A stretch of DNA of 64,000 bases, taken from contig JAQFVV010000020.1 of assembly GCA_028023455.1 (NCBI GenBank), positions 4,075,092-4,139,091 on the forward strand, in the 5' to 3' direction. A model generated the notes under the pieces. That model did not search any database. It was not told the origin of the DNA and saw nothing but the letters and a program-made list of their open reading frames with translations. Position 1 is the stretch's first letter; every line of letters starts with the position of its first letter. The DNA comes from Epiperipatus broadwayi (lineage: Eukaryota > Onychophora > Udeonychophora > Euonychophora > Peripatidae). Below, one piece after another: positions 61,701-64,000 of this stretch. A program made the position numbers and the translations under genes.

Positions 61701-61810
61701 CAAGCGTTGTTAGCCGAGAGGTCAGCTCAGTCGCCTTGCAAGCAAGTCGTTGTTTGCAGATGGTTGTTGCGGGTTCGCCTCCCGGCCGATGATATGACAT
61801 ATGAAAAAAT
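61701..61810 (+). repeat. tRNA-derived SINE
   Basis: CAAGCGTTGTTAGCCGAGAGG, GCAAGCAAGTCGTTGTTTGC, GCGGGTTCGCCTCCCGG and GATGATATGACATATG plus an A-rich tail. Closest to the copy at 22430. Confidence 0.82.
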
Positions 61811-63205
61811 AATTATTATTATTCTGTTTCTGATTTCAAGTAATCATTTTACTGATGGATGATTAGGCTCATTATTCTATGATTTTCATCTTTTTGCACC
61901 TAAAATAATCTTAAACATCTGACAAAAATTTAATGACCATAAACATGCATGGTTTATTACTGTGATAGAGTGGTAAATTGGTGAATACAATTCATGGATC
62001 ATACTCGAATCTGTCCATTCTGGCATTCAAACTTTTTATGAACTTCCAACAATAAAGCCATTTCAAATATTTTTAAGGATGTAGTTAACGAATATCTTCA
62101 CAACATCTGATTCTAATGGTCTCTAGATTTCTAATGAAATTACTAATGTACTTTTGAAGTTTGTTTATATACTGAGTAAAATTCATTATTAACATCACAT
62201 GACCACCACCTCTTATGCTTGTGCACTGTTTATGTAAACTTTACTGAGTGAAATCAAGTTGGGAATTTGTACTTTAATAATATGGCATTTTCACTTTATC
62301 TGACACATAAAATTGTTGCTTCATCCATCAAGATTATTATCTGTAAAAGGATCCTGAATGTTATTAATCTAACTTTTTAATATTCTTTTATGTGCAATTG
62401 GTTTTACAATTTTTAATTTCTATTCATGCAAATTAAAAAATAGATCTGATGAAGGGTATAGATCAGTTGAAAGGGTAAATAAATAACAAGACTGAATTAA
62501 ATGGTAAATAATGGATTTTTTAAAAAAATTGAATGATATTAAAATAATGTGAAATGGGATTAGAGAATTTTGAGAAAAAATTTTTTTTTATAAAAAACTT
62601 ATATTTTCTCTAGAACTTTATGTTGATGTTTTAACATTTTATAAATAGATTTAGCCAATTCTTTTTTAACAATATCTTTAGATATCATTTAGTTTTCACA
62701 TTTTTTTTCACAGTTAAGAATGTTTTACTTTCTAAAAATATTTCAATAGAGAGTTTTTTTTAAACTTAATTGAAAATTTTGTTATTTTGGGGTTAAAAAT
62801 TTCATTTCAAAATCATTAATATATAGAAACATTTTTCAAAATCAATGGCAATTACATAATTAAAAGATTGTTACTGTCTTAGTAATAGAATCTATTAAAT
62901 GATAGTATGGTTAGTTGCTTGGTATGTCATGTAAATTTGAGCATGAGTCAAACACTTTCAATTGATAAAACTGTGATTTGTTTTTTTTTTATTTTCTTTA
63001 GATGTGAATCAATGTAATCATCTTAAACTATTGAGACTGCTATAGTTCTTTATGCCAAAGAGCATATTGCTGCATAATCTACTGAACACATAAAAATACT
63101 CTAACAAAATCATAATGTAAACGCATTTTTAAAAATAACGTTTAAAAATATTTTAAATAAAGTAATATATTTTATATTATGAAAATTTATAAATCACTAT
63201 CTTAC
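61811..63205. other. Intronic spacer before the F-box exon
   Basis: AT-rich intron sequence. No repeat family or exon recognised. Confidence 0.5.
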
Positions 63206-64000
63206 CCAATGTATATTTATAATTGCAAGATATAAAGTTAAGTAGAGTTGTAACCCCAAGATTATGTTCCATAGCTCCTTCATATTCCTGGGCGAACTCC
63301 GATCTTTTCCAAAATAAAAATTTTTTAATGGGTATTGTACTACTAAGCACATTATCCTGAACTTCTAATCCACCTAAATCTATAATTGAAATGGAAACTT
63401 GTAAAAAGGGCGAATGCTGCCGTACTACCAACCAAGTAAGTTCTTCAATTAAAGCATAAGATGAACTTCTACGAGTACATCTAATATCAAGTATTTTCCA
63501 ATTTCTTTGACAATTTTTTGCCAAGGCAATTAAAATGTCATTCGATAAACAATAATAATTAATTTTCAAAGTATGCAAATTTGTGAATTTGATAATCGAA
63601 TTGCGATAATGAGGATCTAAGTAAATTTCATTTTCCACGTGAAAAAAATCTTCAATATTCAGATGGGTCAATGATGATCCACTTCCTATCGCTAAGCTTT
63701 TTAAAAGTTTGCAAGCGCTCTCCTTTAGTAAGTTGGCTACCTTCATATCAAACACTTCGATAGACTGCTGCTTTTCTAAAAAGAACGCTAAAGAATTAAC
63801 AAAATCGTTTCTTTCTTTGGGATCACCTCCAAAATAAATTTCTTCCAATTCAAAATATAATAAATGAATATTTAATTTTGAAATTTGTGCATTGCGTCTT
63901 AAAATTGTAAAAAAAAGCGCTATTTTTTGTAATGATGATCCAAAAAGATGCCTCGGTAAAAAGGAAATGTATAATTTTTTAAGATGCTGGGAATATTTGG
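63206..64000 (-). CDS. F-box/LRR protein (FBXO39/33-like), large internal exon (partial)
   Basis: The open frame enters from the right edge and runs 265 codons on the minus strand to a consensus donor (TTGG, then GTAAGATAG, at 63205). In order: YSQHLKKLYISFLPRHLFG, LNIHLLYFELEEIYFGGD, LLKSLAIGSGSSLTHLNIED, FTNLHTLKINYYCLSNDIL, LAKNCQRNWKILDIRC, ELTWLVVRQHSPFLQVSIS and TIPIKKFLFWKRSEF, ending LLNFISCNYKYTL. The regular leucine-rich spacing and the L..NY.CLS..L...L..NC block resemble FBXO39/FBXO33. Reading on past the donor gives a short tail and a stop (63177), which I take as intron. The F-box itself would lie upstream, outside the window. Such proteins recruit substrates to SCF E3 ligases; substrates are unknown. 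There is no start codon here. Confidence 0.75.

Larger units (their letters stand above)
26361..63205 (-). other. 36.8-kb intron of the F-box gene
   Basis: Bounded on the minus strand by the donor GTAAGATAG (from 63205) and the acceptor TTATAATTGTAG (ending 26361). Both neighbouring exons are in compatible phase 1: G at 63206 plus AG at 26360-26359 gives a Glu codon. The intron holds nearly all elements between 26.5 and 61.8 kb. No other host exon of this gene was recognised inside it. Confidence 0.72.

Overview
The window is a strongly A+T-rich (about three quarters A+T by eye), gene-poor, repeat-dense piece of a eukaryotic, very probably invertebrate animal nuclear genome. An arthropod, perhaps a chelicerate, is my guess; nothing here proves it. 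The grounds are spliced coding exons with GT-AG borders, Penelope-like elements with GIY-YIG ends, APE-type LINEs, gypsy-type LTR elements, tRNA-derived SINEs, a piggyBac-like MITE and long noncoding stretches. There are no bacterial operons and no CRISPR array.

Only one host gene is clearly supported. Two minus-strand exons (63206 to beyond 64000, and 26196-26360) fit together in reading phase and match the leucine-rich part of FBXO39/FBXO33-type F-box proteins. Their splice sites define an intron of 36,845 bp (26361-63205). More than half of the window is therefore the inside of one intron, filled with nested transposons. The 5' part of the gene, with the F-box, lies to the right of the window. 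The last coding exon was not found.

Layout. 1-6 kb: no genes, one 5'-truncated LINE-A tail. 6.1-9.4 kb: two Penelope-like copies head to head, forming a giant inverted repeat. 9.4-12.7 kb: a gypsy-type element with both LTRs whose gag-protease ORF runs directly into the post-integrase tail, so RT, RNase H and integrase are missing. 12.7-15 kb: small hairpin MITEs. 16-19 kb: a decayed LINE-B copy. 21.8-22.5 kb: three tandem tRNA-Glu-like units and a SINE. 22.7-24.9 kb: a decayed LINE-A copy. 25.0-25.9 kb: a piggyBac-like MITE. 26.2 kb: F-box exon. 26.5-28.6 kb: LTR-like repeat X ending at a tRNA-Lys-like sequence, with an unassigned candidate exon at 28.9 kb. 31.7-32.9 kb: two foldback elements of almost equal size. 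34.6-39.7 kb: the best-preserved LINE-A copy (minus strand), split by a second head-to-head Penelope pair with an 11-bp target duplication. 40-46 kb: short tandem duplications. 48.2 kb: a Penelope 3' fragment. 49.6 kb: SINE. 50.6-52.7 kb: second copy of repeat X. 53.2-61.6 kb: a large non-autonomous LTR element with 3.1-kb LTRs and almost no coding content. 61.7 kb: SINE. 63.2 kb to the end: F-box exon.

The transposon genes are decayed (stops, frameshifts, truncations) and are annotated as pseudogenes. Their order can be partly read: the Penelope pair at 35-37 kb is younger than the LINE-A copy it splits. All identities are by eye; no alignments were run.
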